Position numbers and translations under genes: made by a program. A stretch of DNA of 64,000 nt from JANOYY01 sp043720395. GTDB taxonomy: Bacteria; Actinomycetota; Acidimicrobiia; Acidimicrobiales; JANYDT01. Location: NCBI GenBank assembly GCA_043720395.1, contig JAYSSR010000084.1, positions 4,706 to 68,705 of the forward strand. The letters run 5' to 3'. Each line of letters opens with the position of its first letter. The stretch's first letter is position 1. Below, piece by piece: positions 26,186-34,629 of this stretch. Under the pieces are notes generated by a model. It made no database searches. It was given only the letters and a program-made list of their open reading frames with translations, and was not told the DNA's origin.

Positions 26186-27331
26186 TTGACCGGACCACTC
26201 GTGCGACCACTTCTCAGCGACGATCAGGAGTTCTTCCGGGCGACAACGGCGCGCTTTCTCACGGAGTTCGCCTCGCCGGCCGAGCTGCGCAGATTGCGCG
26301 ACGATCCGGTCGGGTTCGAGTCCGACTATTGGCGTCGGGGAGTGGAGCTTGGCTGGACTTCGCTGCTGATCTCCGAGGCGCACGGCGGCGGCAGCATCAG
26401 TGGTTCCGGGCTTGTGGATCTGACGTTGGTAGCGCACGAATTTGGGGCACACGCCGCTCCCGGCCCGCTGCTGCCGACCAACCTCGTAGCCGCGGCTCTA
26501 AGCGACGCGGGGTCGCATCCCGACGTGCTCGCCGGACTCCTGTCGGGCACGTCGAGCGCGACGTGGTGCGGGTCTGAGGTCGTACTGGGGGAGCGGTCCG
26601 GTGGCGTGACCCTGCGCATCGACGGTGGCGACATCGTGCTCGATGGCGTGACGCGCCCGGTCGAGTCGGCGTCCACGGCGGAGCATCTGCTGGTGACGGC
26701 GCGTTCCGCTTCGGGGTCGACCCAGGTGCTCGTTCCTGCCGCGACACCCGGGATTTCGATCACCCCGATGAACACCGTTGATCTGACCCGTCGCTTCGCC
26801 ATTGTGAGCTTCGACGGTGTGCGGTTGCCCGTCGGTGCTGTGGTCGGCGAGCTCGGCGGAGCGGCGCTGGCTGTGGAGCGTCAGCTGCAGGTTGCGCTCG
26901 TGCTGTGCGCCGCCGAGTCGGTCGGAGCGATGCAGCGAGGCTTCGACATCACCCTGGAGTGGGTGCTCGACCGCTACTCGTTCGGCCGGCCGCTCGGCTC
27001 GTATCAGGCAATCAAGCATCGGCTCGCCGACATGAAGGCGTGGTTGGAGGCGAGCCATGCGATCGCCGACGCGGCAGCGATTGCTGTCTCCAACGGCGAT
27101 CCCGGTGCCGAAGAGACCGCAAGGGCCGCGAAGGCCTACATCGGCGTCTACGGGTCCGAGCTGCTCCACGAGTGCGTGCAGTTCCATGGCGGGTTGGGCG
27201 TCACGTTCGAGCACGACGTCCACCTCTTCTTGCGGCGTCATACCCTCGACCGGACGCTGTTCGGAACACCGTCCCACCACCGCCGTGCGATCACCGACGT
27301 CATGTCGAAGCGAGAGGAGTCTGCGGCATGA
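26186..27331 (+). CDS. Acyl-CoA dehydrogenase, smaller-type subunit
   Basis: The frame begins with TTG 26186 directly after the hydratase stop; GTG 26201 is an alternative. It gives about 381 residues. YSFGRPLGSYQAIKHRLAD and QFHGGLGVTFEHDVHLFLRR mark the ACAD C-terminal domain, and the Glu in TFEHD corresponds to the catalytic base of the heteromeric class. The stop overlaps the next dehydrogenase start (ATGA), so the two are coupled. With that partner it should form an alpha2beta2 enzyme, parallel to the pair at 18257-20417 but diverged from it. Confidence 0.85.
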   Translation: MTGPLVRPLLSDDQEFFRATTARFLTEFASPAELRRLRDDPVGFESDYWRRGVELGWTSLLISEAHGGGSISGSGLVDLTLVAHEFGAHAAPGPLLPTNLVAAALSDAGSHPDVLAGLLSGTSSATWCGSEVVLGERSGGVTLRIDGGDIVLDGVTRPVESASTAEHLLVTARSASGSTQVLVPAATPGISITPMNTVDLTRRFAIVSFDGVRLPVGAVVGELGGAALAVERQLQVALVLCAAESVGAMQRGFDITLEWVLDRYSFGRPLGSYQAIKHRLADMKAWLEASHAIADAAAIAVSNGDPGAEETARAAKAYIGVYGSELLHECVQFHGGLGVTFEHDVHLFLRRHTLDRTLFGTPSHHRRAITDVMSKREESAA

Positions 27332-28590
27332 GCGACGATACGACGTTGGACCTCGAGTCGTTTCGGGACCGCGCCCGAACGTGGGTACGGACCAACCTCG
27401 AGACCGCCGGGCCGAAGGTTCAGACGCTGCGAAACGAGTTCACCGACGAGGAAGAACTCGCCGGCGTTGCCCGTGACCGCGAGGTCCAGCGAATGCTCTT
27501 TGAGAATGGTTTCGCAGGCATCTGCGTGCCGCGTGCTTACGGCGGCCAAGGTTTGACGGCCGCTCACCAACGGATCTTCAACGAGGAGATCACCGGATAC
27601 GAGTATCCGATGCGGATACAAGCGCCGACGTTCTCGCCACTCCTCAATGTTTTGCTCGAGTTCGGCAGCGAAGAGCAGAAGCTCCGGCACGTCCCGGCGA
27701 TGCTGCGGGGTGACGCGATCTGGATGCAGTTCCTCTCCGAGCCGAGCGGGGGCTCCGATGTCGCCGGTGCTCTCACCACCGCGGTCCGAGACGGTGACGA
27801 ATGGATCTTGAACGGTTCAAAGATCTGGACGACCGGCGCGTGGTGGTCGGACTGGGCGATGTGTCTGGCCCGAACGAACTGGGACGTACCGAAGCACCGC
27901 GGACTGAGCGTCTTCATGCTGCCACTGCGCCAGCCGGGGATTGAGGTGCACCGCATCGAGATGCTCAACGGCAACCGCGAGTTCTGCCAGGAGTTCCTCA
28001 CCGATGTCCGCGTCCCGGACGCTGATCGAGTCGGCGACGTAGACCAAGGCTGGACGGTCGGAACGAGGTGGATGGTCCATGAGCGGATGCTGTACAACTC
28101 GCCGTTCATCACGATCCCGAATGTGCGCGGCCCAGCGTTGGCGGGAGTGTCGCCGCTGTTGGCTCTTGCTCGCGATGCCGGTCGGCTCGATGATCCGACA
28201 GCTCGTGAACTGATCGGTGAGTCCAGGGAACTTGGGCTGGTTCGAGACGCTCTCCACGCCCGGATCGCCGAAGGGATGCGAACCCGCGTCATGTCCGATC
28301 AGGTGTCGGCCATCGGAAAGCTCTTCGGGGCGATCGCTGGTACGCGGACCGCGACGATCGCGTTCGAGCTGGGCGACGCGTTCGGCGGGACCTGGGCAGA
28401 CGACGACGGTGCTGTCGTCAATTGCGGACCCGACTTCTTGATGCGCCAGACCGCCGGCATCGGGGGTGGCACGACGGAGATGGCCCGCAACGTCGTCAGC
28501 GAGCGCGTTCTCGGCCTCCCGCGAGAACCGAGCCTTGACCGCGATGTCGCGTTCCGCGACGTCCCCCGCAGCCGTTCGTCGCACAGCTGA
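27328..28590 (+). CDS. Acyl-CoA dehydrogenase, larger-type subunit
   Basis: This 420-residue protein starts at ATG 27328, overlapping the previous stop by four bases. Motifs: MQFLSEPSGGSDVAGA, IWTTGAWWSDWAM and the C-terminal GIGGGTTEMARNVVSERVLGL. The catalytic Glu is missing at that C-terminal position, as in the larger subunit at 18257. The tail after VLGL is rich in Arg and Ser and looks disordered. It is expected to oxidise a CoA thioester jointly with the 26186 protein, passing electrons to ETF. It is the last gene of its operon and convergent with the next amidohydrolase. Confidence 0.85.
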   Translation: MSDDTTLDLESFRDRARTWVRTNLETAGPKVQTLRNEFTDEEELAGVARDREVQRMLFENGFAGICVPRAYGGQGLTAAHQRIFNEEITGYEYPMRIQAPTFSPLLNVLLEFGSEEQKLRHVPAMLRGDAIWMQFLSEPSGGSDVAGALTTAVRDGDEWILNGSKIWTTGAWWSDWAMCLARTNWDVPKHRGLSVFMLPLRQPGIEVHRIEMLNGNREFCQEFLTDVRVPDADRVGDVDQGWTVGTRWMVHERMLYNSPFITIPNVRGPALAGVSPLLALARDAGRLDDPTARELIGESRELGLVRDALHARIAEGMRTRVMSDQVSAIGKLFGAIAGTRTATIAFELGDAFGGTWADDDGAVVNCGPDFLMRQTAGIGGGTTEMARNVVSERVLGLPREPSLDRDVAFRDVPRSRSSHS

Positions 28591-28601
28591 CTGCCATGTG
28601 G

Positions 28602-29609
28602 TCAGAGGCGGTACACGCCAGTCGCCGTGCCTGAGAACAACATCGAACGCTCCTCGGTCGAGTAGCCGAGGGTGAGCAGCTTGAACGTATTCCAGAGGCT
28701 GTCGTAGCTGAAGCTCTGCTTGTCGATCGGAAAGTTGCTCTCGAACATGCAACGGTCCGGGCCGAAAGCATCAATGGCAGTTTCGACGTACGGCCGCCAG
28801 AGCTCGGCCAGTGTGGTTGAGTTCGGTTGCCTTGCGTCCTCCTGGGACCCGAAGCCATAGATGGGCATTCCGACGCCGCCCAACTTGAGCACCACGTTCG
28901 GGCGTCTGGCAACCTCGCGCAAATTTCGTCTCCAGTCGTCGAAGATCATGGCGCGTGAAGCAGGGGTGGATTCGTTCGGCACCGGTCCGCCGAAGTGATT
29001 GACGATGAAGGTCAAGTCGGGCAGGGCATCCAGCGTCTCGGCGAGTTCGAGCAGTTGAGGGTGGTAGAGCCACACGTCGTAGGTCAGGTCTCGACGAGCG
29101 ACCTCGCGGAGCCCCGCGCGATACTGATCGTCCAGCAACATATGTGGCACGGTGGCTCGGCCGGCGTGCGAGATGGTGCTGTGTATGTCGTGCCACACGA
29201 CGTTAAAGCGCACGCCGCGGAACCGTCCTTGCCCGGCCTCGATATGTCCGTCGAGCGTTCGTGCCGCCTCGGCTGGCCGCATGAGGTCTGCCCAACCGAC
29301 GATCCCGGCCGCGACCCGGGTGCTGGCCGGGCCAACGCTCCCTACAGGTGTGGCCCGAACGACGAACTGCGTCTCACCCACCGGCCGCAGAGCGGGGTCC
29401 GGGTCCGAACTGAACGAGGTCATGCACTCCACGAAGACCGTCGCCGAAATGTTGTGGCCCCGTGCAAGGTCAGCGTCCATCGCCGACAGGTCATAAGGGA
29501 TCCAATAGCCCGGCGGCCAGAGATGGTGGTGGGCGTCAACGATCGGGAGATCCGGCTCAAGAACTTTTTCTCGTAGCCCGTCGTCCCGATCGACTTCGTC
29601 GAGCTTCAC
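28602..29609 (-). CDS. Amidohydrolase_2 family, lactonase-like
   Basis: This 335-residue protein has the true H-x-H metal motif VDAHHHLWP near residue 27, a NHFGG strand, and the terminal CMFESNFPIDK with Asp. These features are those of the lactonase branch of PF04909 (L-fuconolactonase and muconolactone hydrolase relatives), distinct from the D-x-x-H paralogues nearby. Hydrolysis of a ring lactone is the best guess. ATG 29609 is followed upstream at 40 bases by the end of a P450 gene, and no operator copy lies between. It probably belongs to the minus-strand operon starting at the CaiB gene. Confidence 0.82.
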   Translation of the reverse strand: MKLDEVDRDDGLREKVLEPDLPIVDAHHHLWPPGYWIPYDLSAMDADLARGHNISATVFVECMTSFSSDPDPALRPVGETQFVVRATPVGSVGPASTRVAAGIVGWADLMRPAEAARTLDGHIEAGQGRFRGVRFNVVWHDIHSTISHAGRATVPHMLLDDQYRAGLREVARRDLTYDVWLYHPQLLELAETLDALPDLTFIVNHFGGPVPNESTPASRAMIFDDWRRNLREVARRPNVVLKLGGVGMPIYGFGSQEDARQPNSTTLAELWRPYVETAIDAFGPDRCMFESNFPIDKQSFSYDSLWNTFKLLTLGYSTEERSMLFSGTATGVYRL

Positions 29610-29649
29610 CTACACCCCGTGGATTTCACGCGCGTTGTTGCCCTGGTGC

Positions 29650-30885
29650 TCAGACTCGGATGGGGAGCGTCGAGAAGCCGCGCACGGTCGAGGTCTGGAC
29701 CATCCTCGTTCGGTCCCGGTCGACTTCCCATTTCGGGTACCGCTGAAGCATTTCACGGAGCGCGATCTGGCCCTCCATCCGAGCCAACGCGGCCCCGACG
29801 CAGAAGTGGGCCCCGTTGCCGAAAGACAGGTGGCGGTCGATCGTCCGGGTAACGTCGAAACAGTCGGCATCAGGAAAGTGGCGCTCGTCGCGATTGGCGG
29901 ATCCGTTCAGCAACAGCACTTTGGAGCCTGCTGGAATCACCTGGCCGTGGAACTCGATGTCGGCGGTTGTCCACCGACCGTTGACCGGTGAGGGTGCCTC
30001 GAATCGGAGACATTCCTCGATGGCATTGGGAATGAGAGACGGGTCTGTCACAAGCTTGGCCCGCTGATCCGGGTACTCGTCGAGCAACGACCCGACCCAG
30101 CCGAGGAGTCGAGCCACGGTCTCCGTGCCCGCCGCAGCCAACAGCAGGACGAAGGAATAGATCTCCGCGTCGTTCAGCTTCCGAAGCGTGCCACCCTCGT
30201 CGAGATCGGACAGGGCCAATACCGAAATCAGGTCGTCCTTGGACTCCAGGCGACGTTCAGCGATGAGGGGCGGCAGTAGTTCGAACAGCGCGCCCATACC
30301 GAGCCCGCCACTCGAGTCGATCAGACCCGGCGTCGGAGCGCTTGCCGCCGGCGCCTCGCCGTGAGAGATGCTCAGGCTGGCGTCGACGCCTCGTCGCCAC
30401 TCGTCCTCGAAGCCATCAGGGAACCCCAACAGAGAAAGGATGACCGTTGGAGGAAGAATGCCGCCGTAGTCCTCAATGAAGTCGAACTCAGTTCGACCCG
30501 CGGTGGCATCGAGCAGGGAGCGGCAGAGCTGTGTCATCACCGCTTCGAGCGAGGCCATCCGTTTGGGAGTGAACGCCCTGGCGACGACCTTGCGGTGCCA
30601 GCTGTGTTCGGGAGGATCCATGTAGATCATCATCGTCTCGGACATCGGAGACACCTCGGGTCCCATCAGATCGAGCGATGTGCTGTGGGTCGAGCTGAAC
30701 GTCTGGGTGTCGAGGACGGCACGAAGTACGTCGTCGTACCTACTCAGCGCGAAGAACTCGTACTTGTCGTTCCAATAGACCGGTGTCTCATCGCGCATTC
30801 GCTTCCAAATCGACTGCGCTCTGATATCCACATCGATATCGAACGGATCGTAATAGATCCCATTGGTAGTTTCACCGGTGGTCAT
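29650..30885 (-). CDS. Cytochrome P450 monooxygenase
   Basis: I choose ATG 30885 because AAGGA lies eight bases upstream; ATG 30894 is possible, and the open frame to 31434 is not. The protein has 411 residues. P450 signatures: I-helix LLAAAGTETVAR, K-helix EECLR, and heme loop LSFGNGAHFCVGAALAR with C362 as ligand. It is a soluble bacterial class I enzyme and needs ferredoxin and reductase, neither of which is in the window. It overlaps the upstream amidohydrolase by 14 bases. Hydroxylation of the cyclic substrate or its side chain, to start breakdown, is the likely role. Confidence 0.9.
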   Translation of the reverse strand: MTTGETTNGIYYDPFDIDVDIRAQSIWKRMRDETPVYWNDKYEFFALSRYDDVLRAVLDTQTFSSTHSTSLDLMGPEVSPMSETMMIYMDPPEHSWHRKVVARAFTPKRMASLEAVMTQLCRSLLDATAGRTEFDFIEDYGGILPPTVILSLLGFPDGFEDEWRRGVDASLSISHGEAPAASAPTPGLIDSSGGLGMGALFELLPPLIAERRLESKDDLISVLALSDLDEGGTLRKLNDAEIYSFVLLLAAAGTETVARLLGWVGSLLDEYPDQRAKLVTDPSLIPNAIEECLRFEAPSPVNGRWTTADIEFHGQVIPAGSKVLLLNGSANRDERHFPDADCFDVTRTIDRHLSFGNGAHFCVGAALARMEGQIALREMLQRYPKWEVDRDRTRMVQTSTVRGFSTLPIRV

Positions 30886-32182
30886 TTGACTCATCCTTGT
30901 CGTTCGCAGCCTGAAGTTCGAGTACGCCGATACCAGCCGCCTCGTTCTGCTCGCGCCACTTGGAGCGGGACATGCGCGTAGTGTCGACGTCGCCCGCGAG
31001 GCTGCGTAGCGCACCAACCGTCGCGTCGACCTTCGACGTGTGAGCGAAGGGATTCCAGTCGAAGAACCGACATGCGTTCTGCCAGGTGATCTTGTGGATC
31101 TCGTCGTCGTTGCAGCCTGCGTCCTGGAATTCTTTCCAGGCAAGCTCTGGCGATTCCGGCCACGTCGTGTCCGTGTGCGGATAGTCGCACTCCCAAGCGA
31201 TGATGTCGACACCGATGCGATCGCGTAGCAACAGCCCGGAAGGATCGGTGATGTAGCAGGCGAGGATGTGCTCGCGGAAGACTTCCGAAGGCAGCTTTCC
31301 GCCGAAGTCGCTGTGGAGCCAGCTCTGGTTCTGGAAGTGTCGGTCGATCCGATCGAAGTAGAACGGGATCCATCCGATACCTCCCTCGGAGAGTGCGACT
31401 CTGAGGTCTGGGAAGCGCCGCAGCGTCGGGCCAAAGAGAAGGTCCTGGGCGGTGATCGCGCTGATCTGGCAGGAAAGAACCATCAGGTGGTCGATGGGTG
31501 CCTCCTTCGGTGACTGGATGACCGCAAACCCTGCGCCAATGTGCAGCGACAGCACCATGTTCTCGTCGCAGAGTGCCTTGAGCATGGGGTCCCAGTGCCC
31601 CGAGAGAAAGCTCGGAAAGCCCTGGACGTGTGGCATCTCGGGAAAACTGATGCTGCGACAACCCTTCTTGCCCAGTCTGTGGATCTCCTCTACGGCCAGT
31701 TCGACGTCCCACATCGGAACGATGCCGAGGGGAATGAACCGGCCCGGATACGCGCCGCACCACTCATCAATCGCCCAGTCGTTGTAGGCCTGGAGCATCA
31801 CGAGGGCGACCTCTTTGTCTGTTGCCTCGTGGAACGTGCGCGCGTTGAAGCCGGCCATGGTCGGAAAGTTCAGGGACGCGAGCACACCGTTGGCGTTCAT
31901 ATCCGCGACCCGGGCGTGAACGTCGAAGCAACCGGGACGGAGCTCGGAGTAGGCACCTGGGCTGAAGCCCCACTCCTCCCTCGGCCAACCAACCGTCGCG
32001 GCCATGCCGAACGGCGTAGAGGTCGCGTTGCCCTGGAAGACCCACTCATCCGCCCCGGAACCGTTGCGTACAACTTTGGGTGCCCGATCTTTCCACTTCG
32101 CCGGTACGTGGTTTTCGTACATGTCTGGCGGTTCGACCATGTGGTCGTCGATGCTGACCATGATCATGTCGTTCATCTGCAT
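30872..32182 (-). CDS. Amidohydrolase_2 family, intact paralogue of the decayed gene at 5696-6967
   Basis: This 436-residue protein opens with MVSIDDHMVEPPDMYENHVP, has LSLHIGAG in the middle and AWECDYPHTDTTWPE near residue 350. It is therefore the longer amidohydrolase_2 type (about 430 residues) with a D-D-H first motif. The C-terminal 40 residues are acidic, and the stop lies 14 bases inside the P450 gene, so the two are coupled. Sequence agreement with the 5696-6967 pseudogene is very strong over all recognisable blocks, which points to a duplication within this island. Both copies are directly downstream of an SDR. Confidence 0.85.
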   Translation of the reverse strand: MQMNDMIMVSIDDHMVEPPDMYENHVPAKWKDRAPKVVRNGSGADEWVFQGNATSTPFGMAATVGWPREEWGFSPGAYSELRPGCFDVHARVADMNANGVLASLNFPTMAGFNARTFHEATDKEVALVMLQAYNDWAIDEWCGAYPGRFIPLGIVPMWDVELAVEEIHRLGKKGCRSISFPEMPHVQGFPSFLSGHWDPMLKALCDENMVLSLHIGAGFAVIQSPKEAPIDHLMVLSCQISAITAQDLLFGPTLRRFPDLRVALSEGGIGWIPFYFDRIDRHFQNQSWLHSDFGGKLPSEVFREHILACYITDPSGLLLRDRIGVDIIAWECDYPHTDTTWPESPELAWKEFQDAGCNDDEIHKITWQNACRFFDWNPFAHTSKVDATVGALRSLAGDVDTTRMSRSKWREQNEAAGIGVLELQAANDKDESNDHR

Positions 32183-32209
32183 GGGAGGCGCTCTTTTCTA
32201 TTGCTTCGC

Positions 32210-32974
32210 TCAGATCGGTCGGCGCGGCGTGACGGCGACGGTTGGGATATTGGCACTCGAACCGCAGCGCAGCAGACCTTCGACGGCATCCACGAAGTGG
32301 TCGACGTCCATGAGCTTGTCCGTGAGAAGACCCCGCGCCATCCAGATCGGAAAGAGTTCCCCAGCGAGCGCAGGATCCCAGGACGCCGTAAATCGCGAGC
32401 CTGCGTCACCCTCCCCTCCGGTGCACTCACCCACGATCAATCGCGTGAATCCAACGTCCGGGTGCTCCGATCGCCAGGCCTCGACGAGCTTGTCGAGGGC
32501 GGCCTTTGTCACGGTGTAGGAGGCGAGCCCCGGCCAAGGCGAAGTGAGGGACGCGCTGACCGAGGAGAGATACACGGCCATGCCTGCCGATTGGCGGAGA
32601 TGCGGGAGCGCAGCCGCAGTGATGCTGGAGGCACCGATCACGTTGGTTGCGAAGACCCGCATCCAGATTTCCGGCGTGATCTCTTCGATTCGGTTGAGAG
32701 TCCCGATACCAGCGGCCACCACGATGGCGTCTATGCCGCCCAGGCCGACAGCTGCGGCGTCGATGGCCTCGCGACACGAGTCCGCGGAGGTCACGTCGCA
32801 GGGTATGGCGAGGGTGCCGGCGCCAGCTTCGTCGGCCGCTTCGCTGAGGAGTTGCTCGCTTCGAGCGAGGAGCGCAACCCGAGCCCCTCGACCAGCGAGA
32901 CCGATTCCGATGCACCGACCCAACCCGGTCGAGGCACCGACGACGACGACTCTACGGGCCGTCACCTGAACCAC
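32210..32974 (-). CDS. Short-chain dehydrogenase/reductase (SDR)
   Basis: This 254-residue protein has the cofactor motif VVGASTGLG at residues 12-20. The downstream NNAG block is altered to VVAAGIG, and the active site comprises LSSVSAS (Ser) and SYTVTKAAL (Tyr-x-x-x-Lys). The C-terminal section LFPIWMARGLLTDKLMDVD is not the usual G-G-x-D end, so it belongs to a divergent SDR group. It stands 82 bases after the CaiB gene and 27 before the amidohydrolase, in one operon. An alcohol oxidation or ketone reduction step of the pathway is expected. Confidence 0.82.
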   Translation of the reverse strand: MVQVTARRVVVVGASTGLGRCIGIGLAGRGARVALLARSEQLLSEAADEAGAGTLAIPCDVTSADSCREAIDAAAVGLGGIDAIVVAAGIGTLNRIEEITPEIWMRVFATNVIGASSITAAALPHLRQSAGMAVYLSSVSASLTSPWPGLASYTVTKAALDKLVEAWRSEHPDVGFTRLIVGECTGGEGDAGSRFTASWDPALAGELFPIWMARGLLTDKLMDVDHFVDAVEGLLRCGSSANIPTVAVTPRRPI

Positions 32975-33056
32975 CCGAAGAGAAACTGCGCGAGCGCGGC
33001 GACGCTATTCACCACGGGATTTCGCTTGCCGTCAGCTTGGAACACGTCGACGTTGT

Positions 33057-34277
33057 TCACGCGACGACCCCCTTGATTCGTAGATCGATGATTGCTTCCA
33101 TGTCGAGACCGAGTTCGCCGAGGATCTCATCGCCGTGCTCGTTGAACGCTGGCGCTCGCTTCGGAGTCGCCGGTTGCTCGTTGTACTGCACCGGGGCAGC
33201 GATCAGCCGGAACGGAACTCCGTCTGCGGTTTCGCAGCCTTGCAGGTAGCCGTTGGCGGTTGTTTGTGGATCGATGGCCGCCTCCAGCGTGGTCTGAACG
33301 ATGGCCCACTGACCGGTGAAGGGTGCCAGCCGCTGGCGCCACTCGTCCACCGGCGCTTCGGCGAAAATCTCCGTGAGGATCGTCGTCGCCGCGAGACCGT
33401 TCGCCAGGAGCGATCCGTGGTCTGCGAAGCGGGCATCTGTGGCGAGGTCGGGTCGCCCTACGACGTCGCAAAGCGGCCCCCAGTACTTGCCCGCCTGCAA
33501 GCAGGTGAGCGCGACTTCCCGACCGTCCTTGGTCAGGTACGTCCGCAACAGTGGGTTCCCGGCCAGCTGTGACTGCGACGGTGCCCCCCACGGCCTGTCC
33601 ATCAGCAGCGAGAGTGCCACGGCCTGCCCCATGGCCCACAGCCCAGTGCCGAGCAAGGAGACGTCGACGATCGTCGCCTCCCCGGTGCGCTCGCGGTGGA
33701 AGAGCGCACCCATGATGCCGCCAGCGATCGTCATCGCACCGATCGAATCGCCGAACCCCGGGCCCGGCGGAGGCACGCTAAGTGTTCCGTACTCGGGCCG
33801 TGTCGCACCCATTGCCACACCGGCGCGAGCCCAGAAGGCCAGCGAATCGTAGGAACCCTTGTCAGCGTCGGGTCCCCGCTCGCCCTGGCCGGTGCCGCGC
33901 ACATAGATGATCTTCGGGTTGGCGGCTCTGATCTGGTCGACGCCGATGCCGAGCTTTGTCCGAACTCCCGGCAGCTTGTTCGTGAGGAATACGTCGGAGG
34001 TTTCCGCCAGCTTGCAGAGGATTTCCAGTCCCTCGGGAGAGGTCAGGTCGAGTCCAAGGCTGCGCTTGCCCCGGTTCGAGTGCTCGAGCAGGGCATGGAC
34101 GCCCCCGCCCATCGTTGCGATTCCCGTGGAGGCCAGGCCCCGCATTGCGTCGCCGCGTTCGACGTGTTCGATCTTGACCACGTCGGCACCCCAATCAGCG
34201 AGCAGTGCCGAAGCCGCTGGGACGAACGTGTGCTCGGCAACCTCGAGGACGCGGACACCTTGCAAAATTGCGGTCAC
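33057..34277 (-). CDS. CaiB/BaiF family (class III) CoA-transferase
   Basis: The likely start is GTG 34277, preceded by a GGGGG stretch, though the frame is open to 34337. It gives 406 residues. The N-terminus VRVLEVAEHTFVPAASALLADWGADVVKIEHV is a canonical CaiB fold start (shown here by its elements LADWGADVVKIE). The catalytic Asp lies in GSYDSLAFWARAG near residue 150. Such enzymes move CoA between carboxylic acids, or act as racemase-like enzymes in the related AMACR group. It heads a minus-strand operon with SDR, amidohydrolase, P450 and lactonase-like genes, and operator copy 12 lies 64 bases upstream. Confidence 0.85.
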   Translation of the reverse strand: MTAILQGVRVLEVAEHTFVPAASALLADWGADVVKIEHVERGDAMRGLASTGIATMGGGVHALLEHSNRGKRSLGLDLTSPEGLEILCKLAETSDVFLTNKLPGVRTKLGIGVDQIRAANPKIIYVRGTGQGERGPDADKGSYDSLAFWARAGVAMGATRPEYGTLSVPPPGPGFGDSIGAMTIAGGIMGALFHRERTGEATIVDVSLLGTGLWAMGQAVALSLLMDRPWGAPSQSQLAGNPLLRTYLTKDGREVALTCLQAGKYWGPLCDVVGRPDLATDARFADHGSLLANGLAATTILTEIFAEAPVDEWRQRLAPFTGQWAIVQTTLEAAIDPQTTANGYLQGCETADGVPFRLIAAPVQYNEQPATPKRAPAFNEHGDEILGELGLDMEAIIDLRIKGVVA

Positions 34278-34340
34278 GTTTTGGCCCCCAGCTGATAGTG
34301 AGATGTGACTTGGACGAGGAAACGTAGCACGAGTCAATTC

Positions 34341-34373
34341 TCAAGTCGACTTCGACGTCAGAGTCAATATTCT
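34341..34373. promoter_or_regulatory. Operator copy 12 upstream of the CaiB operon
   Basis: On minus it reads TTGACTCTGACGTCGA. On plus, TCGACT and TATTCT (34368-34373) are 16 bases apart. Both directions are therefore possible, with the CaiB operon on minus and a short, possibly truncated gene at 34390 on plus. Confidence 0.6.
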
Positions 34374-34389
34374 CGGGGCGCGCCACTCG

Positions 34390-34629
34390 ATGCGGGTCCG
34401 ATGGGATCCGGACGTTGAGTCTTGGGCCGACGATCTCGACTCGCGTCGATACGCCCTCGCGCTCCCACACCTTGAAGGGCCCGAAACCGTCGGTAACCTT
34501 CTATGGCTCCCGGCGTCCAGATTACTCGGGACGGTCTGTTCGCCGGTAATGACGTTGAGTTCTCCTAGCGAAAACTTACGCCGCGCAGTGACTACGGGAC
34601 GAGTCGCTCAACCTGGATCGTGGCGGTAG
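34390..34629 (+). CDS. Short ORF of unknown function, possibly a truncated gene
   Basis: The 79-codon frame starts at ATG 34390, about 10 bases after the expected transcription start of the plus-strand promoter at operator copy 12. The first 45 residues (MRVRWDPDVESWADDLDSRR and on) have balanced composition and look like real protein, while the second half is Ser/Arg/Thr-rich and looks out of frame. I recognise no domain. It may be the stub of a former operator-controlled gene. It could also be chance. Confidence 0.3.
   Translation: MRVRWDPDVESWADDLDSRRYALALPHLEGPETVGNLLWLPASRLLGTVCSPVMTLSSPSENLRRAVTTGRVAQPGSWR

Noticed and set aside
30815..30850. A further operator-like sequence (TTCGATATCGATGTGGATATC) at the P450 start
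   Set aside because: It lies inside the coding region, where it encodes the D-P-F-D-x-D-x-D motif common to P450 N-termini. It lacks the GACGTC core and no promoter surrounds it.
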